DNA of 64,000 nucleotides, from assembly GCA_009783265.1 (NCBI GenBank), contig WRHM01000004.1:62001-126000 (forward strand). The letters are read 5' to 3'. How positions within the stretch are numbered: position 1 is the stretch's first letter; each line of letters starts with the position of its first letter. Made by a program: the position numbers and the translations under genes. Positions 1 through 10,426 of this stretch are shown in pieces. The notes beneath the pieces are model-generated. The model saw nothing but the letters and a program-made list of their open reading frames with translations, ran no database searches and had not been told where the DNA came from. The stretch comes from Oscillospiraceae bacterium. GTDB taxonomy: Bacteria; Bacillota; Clostridia; Oscillospirales; WRJC01.

Positions 1-49
1 TATATCGGCGGAACGCGCAGGGGCGCGTCCCCTACATATATTATATTTT

Positions 50-799
50 TTACCCAAGCAATTCTTTTAGTTTCTGGAAAATCTTTTTTTCTTCCCTCGA
101 CACTTTTACCTGAGTTATCCCTAATATTTTCGCGGCCTGCTGCTGCGATAAATTTTTAAAATATCTTAAAATAATCAGTTCGCGCTGCATATCGGGAAGG
201 GTGCTTAACGCTTCTTTCAACGCTATTTTATTTGTCGCGACTTCTATTTCATCGGTTTCTGAACTGATAAAATTTTCAAGCGTATTTTCGTTATTGTCGC
301 TGTCCCTGCCGTTTTTATTTAATATATTTCCGTCCTGAAGCGAATATACCGGCGATATTGCGTCTAACGCATATATTATATCTTCGTTGCTCAGCCCTGT
401 GATTGCGGCAAGCTCGCTCGTTTGCGGCTCGCGGTTATGCTTCTGCTTGAAATCTTCTTTTATGCGCATGATATTTATCCCGCGTTTTTTTGTGTCGCGG
501 CTTATTTTAATCATAGAATCATCTCTTAAAAACCGCTTTATTTCGCCTATAATCATCGGGACGGCATAAGTCGAAAACGCTGTGTTATAAGATTTGTCAA
601 AGCTTTTTATCGCTTTTATTATACCTATCGCGCCTATCTGGATCAAATCCTCGTATTCCACTCCCCTGTCCCTGAATCTCAGGGCAATGCTCCTGACAAG
701 GCCTATATTATTTTCTACGAGTTTTTCAAGCGCATTCTTGTCGCCGGTCCTTGAAAGCTCGATTAATTCTATATTATCTATATATTTATTATCAGGCAT
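50..799 (-). CDS. sigF: RNA polymerase sporulation sigma factor SigF
   Basis: 249 aa; sigma-70 region 2 (GLVRSIALRFRDRGVEYEDLIQIGAIGIIKAIKSFD) and region 4 HTH; directly follows spoIIAB and spoIIAA. Confidence 0.93.
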   Translation of the reverse strand: MPDNKYIDNIELIELSRTGDKNALEKLVENNIGLVRSIALRFRDRGVEYEDLIQIGAIGIIKAIKSFDKSYNTAFSTYAVPMIIGEIKRFLRDDSMIKISRDTKKRGINIMRIKEDFKQKHNREPQTSELAAITGLSNEDIIYALDAISPVYSLQDGNILNKNGRDSDNNENTLENFISSETDEIEVATNKIALKEALSTLPDMQRELIILRYFKNLSQQQAAKILGITQVKVSREEKKIFQKLKELLG

Positions 800-876
800 T
801 AATCCGCAACCTTAAAATTTAATTGTGTAGGAGCCGGTTTCCATGCCGGCCCGTGAAAAATTAATAATTTGATTTG

Positions 877-907
877 CGGGACGCCGAGGACGCCGTCCCC
901 CTACAAT
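877..907. repeat. GC-rich dispersed repeat, intergenic copy between spoIIAB and sigF
   Basis: gcgggacgccgaggacgccgtccccctacaa; near-identical to 18639-18668. Confidence 0.75.
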
Positions 908-923
908 TTATGTATGTATAAAC

Positions 924-1421
924 CTATACCGGCCTGCTTATTTTTTTCTCGAATATAACCGTCGTGCCTTTTCCGGGATTTGATATAACTCTTATTTTAT
1001 CCATGAAGCTCTGCATAATCGAAAATCCCATGCCGCTGCGCTCGCCGCTCTCGTCTGTCGTATATAACGGCTGCATCGCTTTTTTCACGTCCTCGATTCC
1101 TTTGCCTTTGTCTTTTATTATTATTTTTATAGAATTATCGTCGTAATAACACGCGTATAAATTTATCTCGCCGCCTGATTTATTGACTGAGCTGATTGAT
1201 TTATAATTATTGCCGTAACCGTGAACTATGCAGTTTGTAACGGCTTCGGATACGGCTGTTTTAATATCTGCAAGCTCGTCGATAGTCGGGTCAAGCTGAC
1301 ATACAAGCGAAGCGGCTATCATCCGGCTGAGGCTCTCGTTTATTGATTTTGCCGGGAAAGAAGATTTTATCTGATTTAAAATAACGCGTTTTTTCTTGAT
1401 TTTTTTGATTTCTTTTTTCAT
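924..1421 (-). CDS. spoIIAB: Anti-sigma F factor SpoIIAB (serine kinase, GHKL ATPase)
   Basis: HATPase motifs (AVSEAVTNCIVHGY, DKGKGIEDV, GERSGMGFSIMQSFMD); overlaps the spoIIAA stop. Confidence 0.93.
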   Translation of the reverse strand: MKKEIKKIKKKRVILNQIKSSFPAKSINESLSRMIAASLVCQLDPTIDELADIKTAVSEAVTNCIVHGYGNNYKSISSVNKSGGEINLYACYYDDNSIKIIIKDKGKGIEDVKKAMQPLYTTDESGERSGMGFSIMQSFMDKIRVISNPGKGTTVIFEKKISRPV

Positions 1422-1738
1422 GCCTGTCTTATCCTTTCTATTTTTATTATTTTTTCAACTCCGGCAAGCTGAAGAATCTGCAAAACCCGTTTAGTAGGAT
1501 TTATTATTTTCATCTTTCCTCCCATATCCGTTTGTTTTTTATATCTCCCCAGAACAAGGCCGAGGCCCGACGAATCCATAAATTCTATAGAGGAAAGATC
1601 CAGTTCAAGTTCGGCCGGATTGTTTTTTCTTATCAGATTATCTACGCAGTCACGCACGGTTTTTGCCGAATGATGGTCAATATCCCCCGAGAGTTTCACG
1701 TATAAAATCCCGTCGTTTACATTTGAAATTATTTCCAT
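1418..1738 (-). CDS. spoIIAA: Anti-sigma F factor antagonist SpoIIAA (STAS domain)
   Basis: STAS motif ELDLSSIEFMDSSGLGLVLGRYK; operon order spoIIAA-spoIIAB-sigF. Confidence 0.93.
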   Translation of the reverse strand: MEIISNVNDGILYVKLSGDIDHHSAKTVRDCVDNLIRKNNPAELELDLSSIEFMDSSGLGLVLGRYKKQTDMGGKMKIINPTKRVLQILQLAGVEKIIKIERIRQA

Positions 1739-1830
1739 GATTTATTTTATGAATCCTTTCGCAATAATACTAAAATAAATATAGTACTACAAGAATACTA
1801 TATTTTAAATAAATATTTTATCGCATTTTG

Positions 1831-3132
1831 TCATTTGTTTTTTATATTTATCAATGCTTTTTTCACATCTCCTGCAAGATAAAGCGACCCGAAAAATATG
1901 ACCGCAAAATCCCTGCTCTCGCTAAAAATATTTGACAGAGCGTCAGATAAATTATTATAATATCCTGAATTTTTGCAATATTTGGCCGCGATTTCGCATA
2001 ATATTTCCGGCTGTTCCGCCCTGTCTGAATCAACCGGCACGCCGATAAATCTCTCAACAAAACTTTCCCCGGCAATATGTTTTAAGAGATTCTCAGGATT
2101 TTTATCTCTCATCATACCGCAAATCAAAATAATTTTTTTATCCGGCAAAAGATTTTTTATCGTTTCTTTTATCGCGATCACCCCTGATATATTATGCGCG
2201 CCGTCTAAAATAATTAACGGGTCTTTAGACAATATCTCAAATCTCGCGGGGAAAAAAGTTTTTTCTATGCCGTTATATATTGCGTTGTATATATTTGGCT
2301 TATCTGCAAATAAATAATTCATCGTTTCAATCACCGTCAGCGCGTTATAAACCTGATGCCGCCCCAAAAGTTTTATTTTATATATTTTATTTTTGTATTC
2401 AAATTGCGTAAAATCTATATTTTCGCTTAAAATTTTTAAAGATTTTAAATCCGGCAGTATAAACTCGCTGTTTTTTTGATTTGCCGTATCTTTAACTATA
2501 TCTATAACGCTTTCTTTATTTAATGGATATAAAACAACCGGAGAATTTTCTTTTATTATACCGCATTTTTTAACTGCGATTTCTTCGGCCGTATCGCCTA
2601 ATAATTTCATGTGGTCGAGACTTATCGACGTTATAACTGACGCGAGCGGAGATTTTATAACATTCGTAGGGTCAAGGTCACCGCCCAAACCCGTTTCGAT
2701 AACAGCGATTTCACAGCCTTTTTCTTTATAATACAAAAAAGCCATAAGAGTTATAAAATCAAACTCGTTGGGCATAAACTCTATTGAGACATTATTTTCT
2801 TCAAGCGTTTTTTTAATTATACCCGAGTAATATATTATATCTTCTTCAGATATGTCGCCGTTATCGCTCGTCGATATTCTCTCGTTGAAATTTTCAATAA
2901 AAGGCGAGATAAATTTCCCGGTTTTGTATCCGAGTTCTTTTAATATATTAAAAATCATGACCGCAGCCGAGCCTTTTCCGTTTGTTCCGGCAATGTGAAT
3001 AATTTTATAGCTGTCCTGCGGATTTTTTAAAAGATTACAAAGATATTTTATTTTGCTCAAATCTTTATGCGGAGGGTTTGAATACATGCCAAGCGAGTGA
3101 ATATAATTTAAAATTTCGTTATAATTATTCAT
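1831..3132 (-). CDS. folC: Bifunctional folylpolyglutamate/dihydrofolate synthase
   Basis: Mur ligase-like motifs (HIAGTNGKGSAAVMI, ETGLGGDLDPTNVI, LDGAHN). Confidence 0.92.
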   Translation of the reverse strand: MNNYNEILNYIHSLGMYSNPPHKDLSKIKYLCNLLKNPQDSYKIIHIAGTNGKGSAAVMIFNILKELGYKTGKFISPFIENFNERISTSDNGDISEEDIIYYSGIIKKTLEENNVSIEFMPNEFDFITLMAFLYYKEKGCEIAVIETGLGGDLDPTNVIKSPLASVITSISLDHMKLLGDTAEEIAVKKCGIIKENSPVVLYPLNKESVIDIVKDTANQKNSEFILPDLKSLKILSENIDFTQFEYKNKIYKIKLLGRHQVYNALTVIETMNYLFADKPNIYNAIYNGIEKTFFPARFEILSKDPLIILDGAHNISGVIAIKETIKNLLPDKKIILICGMMRDKNPENLLKHIAGESFVERFIGVPVDSDRAEQPEILCEIAAKYCKNSGYYNNLSDALSNIFSESRDFAVIFFGSLYLAGDVKKALINIKNK

Positions 3133-3156
3133 AAAATATATATTTTTTATTTATCC

Positions 3157-3185
3157 TTGACAATTTTATTTTTTTATTATATAAT
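3157..3185 (+). promoter_or_regulatory. Consensus sigma-A promoter TTGACA-N17-TATAAT upstream of rpmB leader
   Basis: TTGACA 3157-3162, 17-nt spacer, TATAAT 3180-3185. Confidence 0.75.
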
Positions 3186-3412
3186 TTAATCAACGATTAA
3201 TTATTAATTTATAGAAAGGGTGTCACCATTGCCGAATAACGCTTAATTTTTATTTTACAGACAAGTGCAAATATTCTGTCATATAGCAAAATTATATGGC
3301 TTTGTTTTGTATTTGTATTAAAAATTTAAGCGGGGAGGGATACCAATGCCAAAACAGAATCTCAAATTAACTTTTGAATAACAGAGACTTTTAAACGAAA
3401 GGAGAGATTCTC

Positions 3413-3628
3413 TTGATGTGTGATATATGCGGCAAAAAGCCCGTATTTTCTATAAAAGTGGCGCATAAGCGAATGTATGTGAGCGGAAGAAGCAACCGTA
3501 AAATCAAGCCTAATCTTCATTCTACTACAATCATCGAAAAAGGCGTAAAGAAGCAAATCACATCATGTACGCGCTGCATGCGAACGATGCGCAAGAATAA
3601 TAATAAAAATAATAAGATAAGGCAATAA
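3413..3628 (+). CDS. rpmB: 50S ribosomal protein L28
   Basis: CDICGKKPVFSIKVAHKRMYVSGRSNRKIKPNLH... CTRCMRT; L28 zinc-type signature; SD AAAGGAG upstream. Confidence 0.9.
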   Translation: MMCDICGKKPVFSIKVAHKRMYVSGRSNRKIKPNLHSTTIIEKGVKKQITSCTRCMRTMRKNNNKNNKIRQ

Positions 3629-3703
3629 TTTTATCTTAAATCTTAAATCTTAAATAAAATGGGGCGACCGCAAGGGTCGCCCTTACATTATGCTATTATA
3701 TAA

Positions 3704-6097
3704 TTATAATTGAAATTCATAAACAATTTTCTTCGCATGTGTGCAGGCAATAAAATCCTTTTCGGTTTCCGACAGCCATTTCTCGAATTTTGCTCCCGCC
3801 GTTATGACCGCTTCGTCTATTTCAGCTCGCATCGACAAATTATTTTCGGTTTTATATTTCCGAACCTCGCCGATTGCATGTTTTAATATCTCGCCAAACT
3901 CTAAAATCTCAGAATCAACCGAAACAGGTTTCTCCCATTCTGTCAGATGAATTGAAATTGCGCCCTCAAAATCCTTGAATCCTTTCAGATAAATATATTC
4001 TGTTTCATGAGGTATATATATAGCATATATTTTCAGTATATTAAACAGACAGTAATATATCGCGTGCTGCGCCGATTTGCGTTCTTCGAATCCGTGAACT
4101 TCGGGCTGATACAAACGCTCCTTGACTATCTCGATATAATTATCGCATAAATCTTTCCAGAATAAATCGTCTACGATTTTACGCGCCAAACCTATTTCAT
4201 ATTCGTTCAGCCATCTTACGGCTTCAATTATCGCTTCGTTTGTGCGTTCGATTATCCACCTGTCAACATGCAATATATTTTCGGGTTTATATTTGGGGTC
4301 AAAGTCCTCCAAATGCGACAGCACGAATTTTGACGAGTTCCAGAGTTTTGTTATGAGCCGTTTCGACGCGTCCTGCATTTCCTGTATATCAAAAAAAGTG
4401 TCTGTCCCAAGCCTTGCGTTTGCCGACCAGTAACGCAATGCGTCCGCAGAGTATTCGCGGACAAGATCCGGCGGCGAATATTTTGAATTGTCTTTTGATT
4501 TACTGAATTTTTCGCCCTGTTTTGCAAGGGCAAATCCGCATATCATCGCCTCTTGCCACGGTATCTCTCCAGTATGATACAAGCTTTTTACGATTGTATA
4601 AAATGCCCACGTTCTGATTATTTCATGCGCCTGAGTTCTCATTGTCATCGGCATAAACCCGCTTTCTTCAATGCCATGTTCTTTTGCTTTGTCGAGATTA
4701 ATCTGCGGCGTAATCGAAGAAGTCATCCATGTGTCGAACACGGCTTTATCCGGGATAAATTCTTTGCAGCCGCATTCGCATATCCCGTCATAATCCGTTT
4801 CCAACGGATTGACAGGTAATTGCTCAAGTTTTGCAAACGCAGGTGTGCCGCACTCTTTACAATACCAGACAGGTATGGGTATCCCGAAATATCTCTGGCG
4901 CGATATGCACCAGTCCCATTTTAAATTCTCTACCCATGCGACATATCTGTTTTTCATGTGCGCCGGGTACCATTTTATTTTATCGCCCGCTTTTAATAAT
5001 TCTTCTTTTTTGCTCATGACTTCGATATACCATTGACTTGACGGGATAATCTCTATTTCTTTGCCGCAGCGTTCATGCGAGGCGACTGTGTGCGTGATTT
5101 TTTCGGTTTTGTGAATCAATCCGTTTTCGTCGAGAAGCCTTATTATTTCTTTTCTCGCAGCTTGAACTTTCAGTCCCGCGATATACGGCACGTCGTCAGC
5201 TATTTTGCCGTATGGGAGCAAAATTTTACGATATGGCAAATTATATTTTTCATACCATTCGGCGTCTGTGCTGTCGCCGAACGTACAGCACATAACAATT
5301 CCCGTGCCTTTGTCTATGCCGACTTTTTCATCGGTCATAACCGGCACTTCGTAGTTATATAACGGGACGGTCGCGGTTTTGCCGACATAATCAGCATATC
5401 TTTCATCTTCAGGATTCACGAACAGGCATACGCAGCCGTATAAATATTCCGGGCGCGTAGTCGCTATCATTAACGCGTTGCCCTCGCACATAAACGGGAT
5501 ATAATTAAAAGTCGTTTCAACGTCTTCTATTGTATCGAGTTCGGCTTGTGCTATTGAAGTCTGACATTCTACGCACCATAAAACCGGCGATTCTTTTATA
5601 TACGCGTGACCTGCTTTCGCAAGTTCGAGAAACGATTTTTGAGATAATCTTTGCGTATTCAGGCTTGCGGTCGAATACTGCAAGTTCCAGTCGCATGAAA
5701 ACCCCATCGATTTCCATAAACTCATAAACTCTTCTTCATATTTTTTAGTGATTTCAATACATTTGTCGCAAAACTGGCTTCTCGGTATATCTCTGGCTTT
5801 AATCCCCGTCTCTTTTTCAACCAAACGCTCAGACGGCAGACCGTTGTCGTCGAACCCAAACGGATAAAATACGTTATATCCCTGCATACGCTTGAATCTC
5901 GCGATCATTTCAGCCTGCGTGTAACTAAATATATGTCCTATATGCAAACTGCCGCTTACAGTAGGGGGCGGCGTGTCTATATTATACAACAATCGGGATT
6001 TATCGGGCTTGAAATCATAGATTTTATTGTCGTCCCAATATTTCTGCATTTCTTTTTCTGTCTCCAAGCCGTTATAGTGTTTTTCAAATTCAATCAT
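3704..6097 (-). CDS. valS: Valyl-tRNA synthetase (short form)
   Basis: Class I signatures PPPTVSGSLHIGH and KFSKSKDNS; 797 aa; editing-domain ATTRPEYLYG. Confidence 0.92.
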   Translation of the reverse strand: MIEFEKHYNGLETEKEMQKYWDDNKIYDFKPDKSRLLYNIDTPPPTVSGSLHIGHIFSYTQAEMIARFKRMQGYNVFYPFGFDDNGLPSERLVEKETGIKARDIPRSQFCDKCIEITKKYEEEFMSLWKSMGFSCDWNLQYSTASLNTQRLSQKSFLELAKAGHAYIKESPVLWCVECQTSIAQAELDTIEDVETTFNYIPFMCEGNALMIATTRPEYLYGCVCLFVNPEDERYADYVGKTATVPLYNYEVPVMTDEKVGIDKGTGIVMCCTFGDSTDAEWYEKYNLPYRKILLPYGKIADDVPYIAGLKVQAARKEIIRLLDENGLIHKTEKITHTVASHERCGKEIEIIPSSQWYIEVMSKKEELLKAGDKIKWYPAHMKNRYVAWVENLKWDWCISRQRYFGIPIPVWYCKECGTPAFAKLEQLPVNPLETDYDGICECGCKEFIPDKAVFDTWMTSSITPQINLDKAKEHGIEESGFMPMTMRTQAHEIIRTWAFYTIVKSLYHTGEIPWQEAMICGFALAKQGEKFSKSKDNSKYSPPDLVREYSADALRYWSANARLGTDTFFDIQEMQDASKRLITKLWNSSKFVLSHLEDFDPKYKPENILHVDRWIIERTNEAIIEAVRWLNEYEIGLARKIVDDLFWKDLCDNYIEIVKERLYQPEVHGFEERKSAQHAIYYCLFNILKIYAIYIPHETEYIYLKGFKDFEGAISIHLTEWEKPVSVDSEILEFGEILKHAIGEVRKYKTENNLSMRAEIDEAVITAGAKFEKWLSETEKDFIACTHAKKIVYEFQL

Positions 6098-6138
6098 TTT
6101 TTATATTTTTTCCTCCGGTATATTTTTATATTTAACTA

Positions 6139-6221
6139 TAGGGACGACCGCCCTCGGCCGTCCGCCCGTGAATTTTATTATTTTATATTTTTTACGGGCG
6201 ACCGAGGGCGGTCGCCCTTAC
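6139..6221. repeat. GC-rich inverted repeat (head-to-head copies of a dispersed hairpin repeat)
   Basis: tagggacgaccgccctcggccgtccgcccgt ... acgggcgaccgagggcggtcgccctta; arms about 27 bp. Confidence 0.8.
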
Positions 6222-6276
6222 ACAATAACCAATACACCAAATAATATCATAATTTTTATCTCCTAAATTTCCCGGC

Positions 6277-8826
6277 TTAATTTTTTAATTTAAACTTCGC
6301 GTATGTACCCATGATTTTCTTCGTGCCTACGTCGTCAAACGCCACTTCATATAAAGTATCCCCGCCTAAATCCGTCGCGTTTATTATCAGCCCCTCGCCA
6401 AAACTCGGATGCTCAACCATATCGCCCGTCTTAAATTCCTGTGTATACTCGAAATCTTCGTTTTCGCGTTCTTTGTTTATCCTTGCGCTCGCCGTTATGT
6501 AATCTGTCGAAAATTCGCTGTGAGGCGATATTCTCGGCGGGTATTTTTTCTGCGAGCCAAAATTCGGCGACGAGTATCTGCGCTCGCTCTCCGGGATTTT
6601 TATATGCTCTGCCGTAAATTCCGGTATCTCCTCGACGAACCTCGATATTTTATTAAATCCTGTCCGGCCGTATAATAATCTTTCTTTTGCGTATGTCATA
6701 TATACTTTTTCTTTTGCCCTCGTAACAGCAACATACGCCAACCGCCGTTCTTCCTCAAGTTCTTCGGGCTTTTCTGCAGACTGCCTTGACGGGAACAGAT
6801 TTTCTTCCATTCCGGGCAAAAACACCACCGGAAATTCAAGCCCTTTTGCGCTGTGTATCGTCATGAGAGTCACTGCGTCGGCTGTCTCGTCATAATTGTC
6901 AATATCTGATATAAGCGCGACTTCTTCGAGAAATCCCGTAAGATTCGCTATTCTCTGCCCGTAACCGTTAGCTTCTATCTCTTCTAATTCACCAGATTCC
7001 CTCAGTTCTTCGCGTTTTGACTCAGTATAAGTTATAGCCTGAGATATAAGCTCTTTTATATTATCCAGCCGGTCTATTTCTTCTTTCCCGGCATCTTCGA
7101 GCATAGTTCTGTAACCGCTTAAATCAAATACTTTTTCAAAGAAATCCGGCAGGGATTCTTTTTTTTCGAGTTCTATAAAATTATTTATAAGCCCGGCAAA
7201 AGCCTTTAATTTATTCACGTTCCGGCTTAAAGCAGGATATTTTTCGGCATTTTCGATTATTTCAAACATGCTCCTGTTTTCTTCGATCGCGACCTGTTCG
7301 ATCGCCGATATTGTCGCGTCGCCTATTTGTCTTTTTGGCACGTTTATTATGCGTTTGAGCCTCACAGAATCCGAAGTGTTGTTCACGACGCAAAAATACG
7401 CCATCATATCTTTTATTTCTTTTCTCTCGTAAAATCTTATGCCGCCTAAAACCCTGTACGGAATAGCAGATTTCGCGAATGCTGTCTCTATATTCGCCGA
7501 CTGCGCGTTTACTCTGTATAATACGGCAAAATCTTTATATTTTTTATCTTTGCCGTCGATTAAATCTATTATCCCGTCAATTATAAAATCCGATTCTTCG
7601 TTTTGGTTATTATTCTCTTTTATCGTTATTTTAGTCCCGTTTTCTTTTTCTGTCCATAAAGCCTTCCCCATTCTGCCCTCGTTGTTTTTTATTATCCCGT
7701 TCGCGGCTTCAAGTATAGTTTTAGTAGACCTGTAGTTCTGTTCGAGCTTTATTAATTTCGCGTTCTCGAATTTTTTAGTAAAACTAAGTATATTCGCAAT
7801 CGTCGCACCCCTGAATTTATATATGCTCTGGTCGTCGTCGCCTACGACCATGACGTTGCTGTGTTTCTGCGACAAGAGAGCGATAAGCGCGTATTGCGCG
7901 AAATTTGTGTCCTGATATTCGTCGACGAGAATATATCTGAATTTATTGTTATAATACTCCCGCGCTTCAAAATCAGTCCGGAGAATTTCCACAGTCAGGG
8001 CGATTATATCGTCAAAGTCCAGCGCGTTTGATAATTTCAGGCGTTTCTGATATTCTTCATATATTTTTTTTATTTCTTTTTCTTTGAGATTATTGCTGTC
8101 AATTACAAATTCATCCGGATATTTAAGTTCGTCTTTTGCCCTGCTTATCACAGTAGAAACATACCGGACAGGAAGATTATCCTCGCTTATGTTAAAATCT
8201 TTCATGATTGCGGTTATCTGGCGTTTGACATCATCTGTATCATAAATAGTAAAATTAGAATTATAGCCTAATCTGTTTATATATCTCCTTAGCATTCTAA
8301 CGCAGACAGAGTGAAACGTCCCCGCCCATATATTATCAGCCGCTTCCCCGAGAATATTTTTAAGCCGGGTCTTCATTTCGTTTGCGGCTTTATTCGTGAA
8401 AGTTATAGACAAAATAGCATAAGCCGGACACGGATTATACGCGAACTGCCCTAAAATATCGTCAAGTTCGTTCGGGCCTGAAGTTTGAGAATCTTTTAAG
8501 TTTTCGGCATATTTTAAAATGGCTTCAAGAGTTTCGATTTCCGACTCGTTTATTTCTGTTTCGCTTCCGTTATTAACTATATTATCGCTAATATCGCTAA
8601 TATAAATAATATCGTTAAAATACGCGCCGCCGTATTTAATCAAAAAAGCAATACGGTTGACCAAAACCGTTGTTTTACCACTTCCCGCTCCTGCGAGAAT
8701 AAGCAATGGCCCTTCGTTTGTATAGACGGCTTCACGCTGTTTTTCGTTTAGATAAGAATATCTTATATCAAACAGTTTTTGTTTTAATTTTATATATTTT
8801 TCTTTTAAGCTTTTTGTCTCACTCAT
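6277..8826 (-). CDS. pcrA: UvrD/PcrA-type ATP-dependent DNA helicase
   Basis: Walker A GAGSGKTTVLVNRIA, VDEYQDTN, GDDDQSIYKFRGA, QNYRST, VTLMTIHSAKGLEFP. Confidence 0.92.
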   Translation of the reverse strand: MSETKSLKEKYIKLKQKLFDIRYSYLNEKQREAVYTNEGPLLILAGAGSGKTTVLVNRIAFLIKYGGAYFNDIIYISDISDNIVNNGSETEINESEIETLEAILKYAENLKDSQTSGPNELDDILGQFAYNPCPAYAILSITFTNKAANEMKTRLKNILGEAADNIWAGTFHSVCVRMLRRYINRLGYNSNFTIYDTDDVKRQITAIMKDFNISEDNLPVRYVSTVISRAKDELKYPDEFVIDSNNLKEKEIKKIYEEYQKRLKLSNALDFDDIIALTVEILRTDFEAREYYNNKFRYILVDEYQDTNFAQYALIALLSQKHSNVMVVGDDDQSIYKFRGATIANILSFTKKFENAKLIKLEQNYRSTKTILEAANGIIKNNEGRMGKALWTEKENGTKITIKENNNQNEESDFIIDGIIDLIDGKDKKYKDFAVLYRVNAQSANIETAFAKSAIPYRVLGGIRFYERKEIKDMMAYFCVVNNTSDSVRLKRIINVPKRQIGDATISAIEQVAIEENRSMFEIIENAEKYPALSRNVNKLKAFAGLINNFIELEKKESLPDFFEKVFDLSGYRTMLEDAGKEEIDRLDNIKELISQAITYTESKREELRESGELEEIEANGYGQRIANLTGFLEEVALISDIDNYDETADAVTLMTIHSAKGLEFPVVFLPGMEENLFPSRQSAEKPEELEEERRLAYVAVTRAKEKVYMTYAKERLLYGRTGFNKISRFVEEIPEFTAEHIKIPESERRYSSPNFGSQKKYPPRISPHSEFSTDYITASARINKERENEDFEYTQEFKTGDMVEHPSFGEGLIINATDLGGDTLYEVAFDDVGTKKIMGTYAKFKLKN

Positions 8827-8889
8827 TTAATTTTTTATCTTTCTTTCTTTATTTAAATTATTTAAATATTTATATTTTTTTACGGCAAT

Positions 8890-9387
8890 TTACAATAAAT
8901 CATAAATATACTTAACATAAAGCACAAATTCACGATTCCCGATCATTTTCACAATATCGTCTTTTGACGCAAATTTAATACCGCATGTCTCACTCTCCTG
9001 AAGAACCGCGTTTTTTATGTCAATATATTCATTAAACAGCCAAATATCTTTGAGATAATCGCCCTCGGTAAAAGAAGATATTAATTCGCCCTTATCAGGG
9101 GTTAGAGTAATTCCAGTTTCTTCTTTAACTTCCCGCAAAGCAGCCGCCGCGCTTTCCTCCCCCGAAACAACAAATCCCCCGGGGCATTCCCACATATCCG
9201 GGCAAAAATTTTTTTCAGGGCTGCGTTTTGTGATTAAAAATTTATTATCGCTGTTTTTTATCCACACATGCACAATCCTGTGATATTCCTCATCTTCCAT
9301 AGGCTCGCTTCTCTTACGGATAATTCCGGTTTTATTGCCGTTTTTATCATACATATCAAGTAATTCAATTTCGCTTGTGTCAGCCAT
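8890..9387 (-). CDS. NUDIX hydrolase
   Basis: Nudix box GGFVVSGEESAAAALREVKEETGI. Confidence 0.88.
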   Translation of the reverse strand: MADTSEIELLDMYDKNGNKTGIIRKRSEPMEDEEYHRIVHVWIKNSDNKFLITKRSPEKNFCPDMWECPGGFVVSGEESAAAALREVKEETGITLTPDKGELISSFTEGDYLKDIWLFNEYIDIKNAVLQESETCGIKFASKDDIVKMIGNREFVLYVKYIYDLL

Positions 9388-9397
9388 TTTAATCTCC

Positions 9398-10426
9398 TTA
9401 CCCCAAAAATTTTATAAAATCATTCAGCGAATCATAACGCCCTACTCCAATGCGGCGTATTTCAAAATTATCTATGTCAGTCCTGTGTATTCCTCCAACA
9501 GTGCTGATTCCAAAATCATAGAATTCACGCGCTTTCTCTTTTACTTTTTTATTAAAATACCCGTTTGGATATGATATTGCGAATACCCGTTTCCCTGTTA
9601 TTTCCTCTATTTTTATTTTGGAATTCAAAAGTTCCTCCGTAAGCCTCCTGTCATCTGAACTTATTTCCGCCAATTTCACATGGGTCAGCGTATGGCTCTC
9701 AAATTTCACAAGCCCGGAATCGCTCATTTCGCGTATCATATCTTCTGTCAGCTGTATATTCACAGTATTTACAACAAGAAATATAGTTATTTTAGCGTTA
9801 TATTTTTTCAATATTGGAAATATTTCAGTATAATTTTCTTCATAGCCGTCGTCAAACGTGATAAACACAGGCTTTTCTGTATTTTGAAGTTTATGCCAGT
9901 CGTCAAACGTGCAGAAAATATAATTATTTTCGCTCAGATATTTTATCTGCTTTTCAAACTCAGACGGCTTGACATATAAATCGGCTAAAGCTCCGGGATT
10001 ATTTTCAGATGATGTATGATACATAAGAACCGGGAATTTTTTCACTGAATTTACAGGAGGTTCAAGGCTGCCGGGTTCCGGCGTAATCAAAATTTTAACA
10101 GGCGTCACGAGCGTTTTTATAAAAGCCTCTTCGGATTTGTCAGTTTTTTCTGCAAAAACAGTCGTTTCGATTTTTGTCTCTGTCGTCTCAGGCTCAGTAG
10201 TAATTTCCGGTTCTTGTTCTATATAATAATAAGTCGTTTCATTTGCAGTTTCGGCAGTCGCCGTAAATATTTCATCAATTTCTGTAATTTTCGCGACTTC
10301 TTGAATTCGCGAAAAATTTTCGCCGGGTTTTACAGTTTGGCATGACGAAAACAAAAATATTAATATTAAAAACAAAATAATCCAAGAGAATTTTTTCATG
10401 ATTATTTTTTGCTCACCGCTTCCCAC
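9398..10426 (-). CDS. Polysaccharide deacetylase lipoprotein
   Basis: Lipobox LFSSC; NodB-like VFITFDDGYEENY, SHTLTH, ISYPNGYF. Confidence 0.85.
   Translation of the reverse strand: MGSGEQKIIMKKFSWIILFLILIFLFSSCQTVKPGENFSRIQEVAKITEIDEIFTATAETANETTYYYIEQEPEITTEPETTETKIETTVFAEKTDKSEEAFIKTLVTPVKILITPEPGSLEPPVNSVKKFPVLMYHTSSENNPGALADLYVKPSEFEKQIKYLSENNYIFCTFDDWHKLQNTEKPVFITFDDGYEENYTEIFPILKKYNAKITIFLVVNTVNIQLTEDMIREMSDSGLVKFESHTLTHVKLAEISSDDRRLTEELLNSKIKIEEITGKRVFAISYPNGYFNKKVKEKAREFYDFGISTVGGIHRTDIDNFEIRRIGVGRYDSLNDFIKFLG

Noticed and set aside
4351-5727. Multiple 60-95 aa ORFs on both strands over valS
   Set aside because: Overlap the strongly supported valS reading frame; shadow ORFs.
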